From Pseudobacteriovorax antillogorgiicola (GTDB lineage: Bacteria > Bdellovibrionota_B > Oligoflexia > Oligoflexales > Oligoflexaceae): DNA of 64,000 bases. The DNA lies in NCBI RefSeq assembly GCF_900177345.1, contig NZ_FWZT01000016.1:1-64000 (forward strand), read 5' to 3'. Under the pieces are notes generated by a model. It had not been told where the DNA came from and did no database searches. It saw only the letters and a list, made by a program, of their open reading frames with translations. Positions 63,126-64,000 of this stretch are shown here, piece after piece (position 1 is the stretch's first letter; the number at the start of each line of letters is the position of its first letter). The position numbers and the translations under genes were made by a program.

Positions 63126-63249
63126 CTTTTTAAATATAGCTAGGTGCTGTTGGTTACAATCCTGAGGATCTTCCAAGAACTCTTGTCTTGCTTTATAGGA
63201 CGTGTTTGATCAACCCCAAGGGCGACAAACGCCGCTTGGAGCAATTGGC

Positions 63250-64000
63250 TCATCGGTGCCAAGTACTGAGTAAGAGTGCAGTGCCAATGATAGCTGAAGT
63301 TAAGTAAAAATAGAGTGCTGCTGACCAACCATAGTGATCAACCAAGACTCCGGTACCAATTCCGCAAACCGTAGCTCCCATATAGCCGAATAGCCCTGTA
63401 AGGCCAACAGCAGTTGCAGCTGAGGATCTGCTGGCAAAATCAGCAGCAGCCACTGCGATCAACATCTGCGGGCCATAGACAAAGAAACCTATCAAAATGA
63501 ATATACCGCTCATTGCGAGAATTTGTCCCGAGGGTACAAGCATCAAGATAAAAACGGAGCTGACCAAAAGTAGCATAAATAGAATGGAGACTGGGCCACG
63601 CTTGCCCTTGAATACTGTGTCTGACAGCCAACCGGCAGCGAACGCTCCAAAGATCCCAGCCAGCTCGTAGGTTGACAGAACAATACCGGCTTGCTTAATG
63701 TCGAAGCCTTTAGCCTCTTCCAAAAACTTAGGGGCCCAATCTAGTATTCCAATACGAACAATATAGACGAAGAAATTCGCGATACTGACAATCCAAACCC
63801 ACTTGTTTGTGAGGATATGTTTGCGGAACGCAACTGCAAAAGGCAGAGCTTCTGGAGTTTTCTCTTTACTATCTTCGGGTTTAAACTCTTCGATTGGTGG
63901 CAATCCCATGGACTCTGGGCTATCAGTCAACCGATTATAGAGCCAAAGAGAAACTATCAAAGCAACAATTGCGGGAATAAAAAAAGCTGAGCGCCAGCCG
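63250..64000 (-). CDS. Organophosphate:phosphate antiporter (GlpT/UhpC-type MFS), partial
   Basis: The C-terminal part of an MFS transporter that runs off the window edge; in the last 40 bases the frame stays open and reads GWRSAFFIPAIVAL. The segment DSPESMGLPPIEEF and the preceding helix are characteristic of GlpT/UhpT/UhpC/PgtP-type organophosphate transporters. Helices about LVSSVFILMLVPSG, GIFILIGFFVYGPQMLIAVAAADF and VGLTGLFGYMGATVCGIGTGVLVDHYGW, given by ends, form the second half. It would exchange glycerol-3-phosphate or hexose phosphate for phosphate, or act as the UhpC sensor. The true start lies beyond 64000. Confidence 0.9.
   Translation of the reverse strand, partial: GWRSAFFIPAIVALIVSLWLYNRLTDSPESMGLPPIEEFKPEDSKEKTPEALPFAVAFRKHILTNKWVWIVSIANFFVYIVRIGILDWAPKFLEEAKGFDIKQAGIVLSTYELAGIFGAFAAGWLSDTVFKGKRGPVSILFMLLLVSSVFILMLVPSGQILAMSGIFILIGFFVYGPQMLIAVAAADFASRSSAATAVGLTGLFGYMGATVCGIGTGVLVDHYGWSAALYFYLTSAIIGTALLLSTWHR

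Overview
The window reads as chromosome of a free-living Gram-negative bacterium with moderate base composition (mid-40s percent GC by eye). Features seen in sequence include very many lipoprotein and Tat signal peptides, two TIGR02147-family regulators, 7TM-DISM receptors, receiver domains joined to TPR repeats, and planctomycete/myxobacterium-type DUF1592/DUF1588, DUF1552 and DUF1501 proteins. TIGR02147 proteins are known mainly from Bdellovibrionota/Oligoflexia and Fibrobacteres, so an Oligoflexia-like organism (for example a relative of Pseudobacteriovorax) is the best inference; there is no rRNA or housekeeping marker here to prove it. I saw no CRISPR array, tRNA, rRNA, phage or complete insertion sequence. 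The window is largely an envelope, secretion and signalling accessory region.

Layout. 0-11.1 kb: secreted GH18 and GH16 glycosidases, two separate loci of haem-motif (CxxCH) DUF1592-type proteins paired with Tat-exported DUF1552 or DUF1501 partners, and a GNAT-like protein. 11.6-18.3 kb: a TetR regulator with a palindromic operator and an AlkB-type hydrocarbon hydroxylase, an orphan solute-binding protein, a PhoD phosphatase, a PhzF protein, a CDP-alcohol phosphatidyltransferase and a CNT nucleoside transporter. 18.3-26.2 kb: signalling genes (CheY-like proteins, a chemoreceptor, a solute-binding protein) with a probable independent structured RNA at 19.08-19.38 kb, and a three-gene receiver/TPR operon in which most receiver domains have lost the phospho-acceptor Asp. 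26.4-29.6 kb: a TIGR02147 regulator with an HExxH/beta-barrel-like protein and a propeller lipoprotein. 29.6-34.2 kb: a 7TM-DISM nucleotide cyclase, a eukaryote-like patatin (PNPLA2/3 type), a DUF72 protein and a histidine-rich duplicated secreted protein. 34.6-41.1 kb: acidic lipoproteins, a second TIGR02147-lipoprotein pair, a large beta-propeller lipoprotein and a MITE-like element.

41.1-46.7 kb: an unknown secreted protein, an NTF2-like protein, a DUF5690 transporter-like protein and a 7TM-DISM histidine kinase. 46.7-54.2 kb: a minus-strand lipid/alcohol oxidation block with two GMC oxidoreductases, a Tat-type small subunit, an alpha/beta hydrolase with a cysteine nucleophile elbow, a DUF6765 protein and an SRPBCC protein. 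54.4-63.1 kb: a CheY-like protein, a 1312-residue secreted helical/Cys-rich protein coupled to a lipoprotein, then a REC-TPR protein overlapping a CheA-like kinase that lacks a CheW-type domain. The window ends inside an organophosphate antiporter of the MFS.

Possible common theme (inference): surface and periplasmic digestion of polymers and lipids, with hydrocarbon, alcohol or sterol oxidation and heavy sensory control. The best candidates for something undescribed are the pseudo-receiver/TPR modules, the giant secreted protein plus lipoprotein, the TIGR02147-HExxH-propeller operon, the animal-like patatin and the unassigned RNA.
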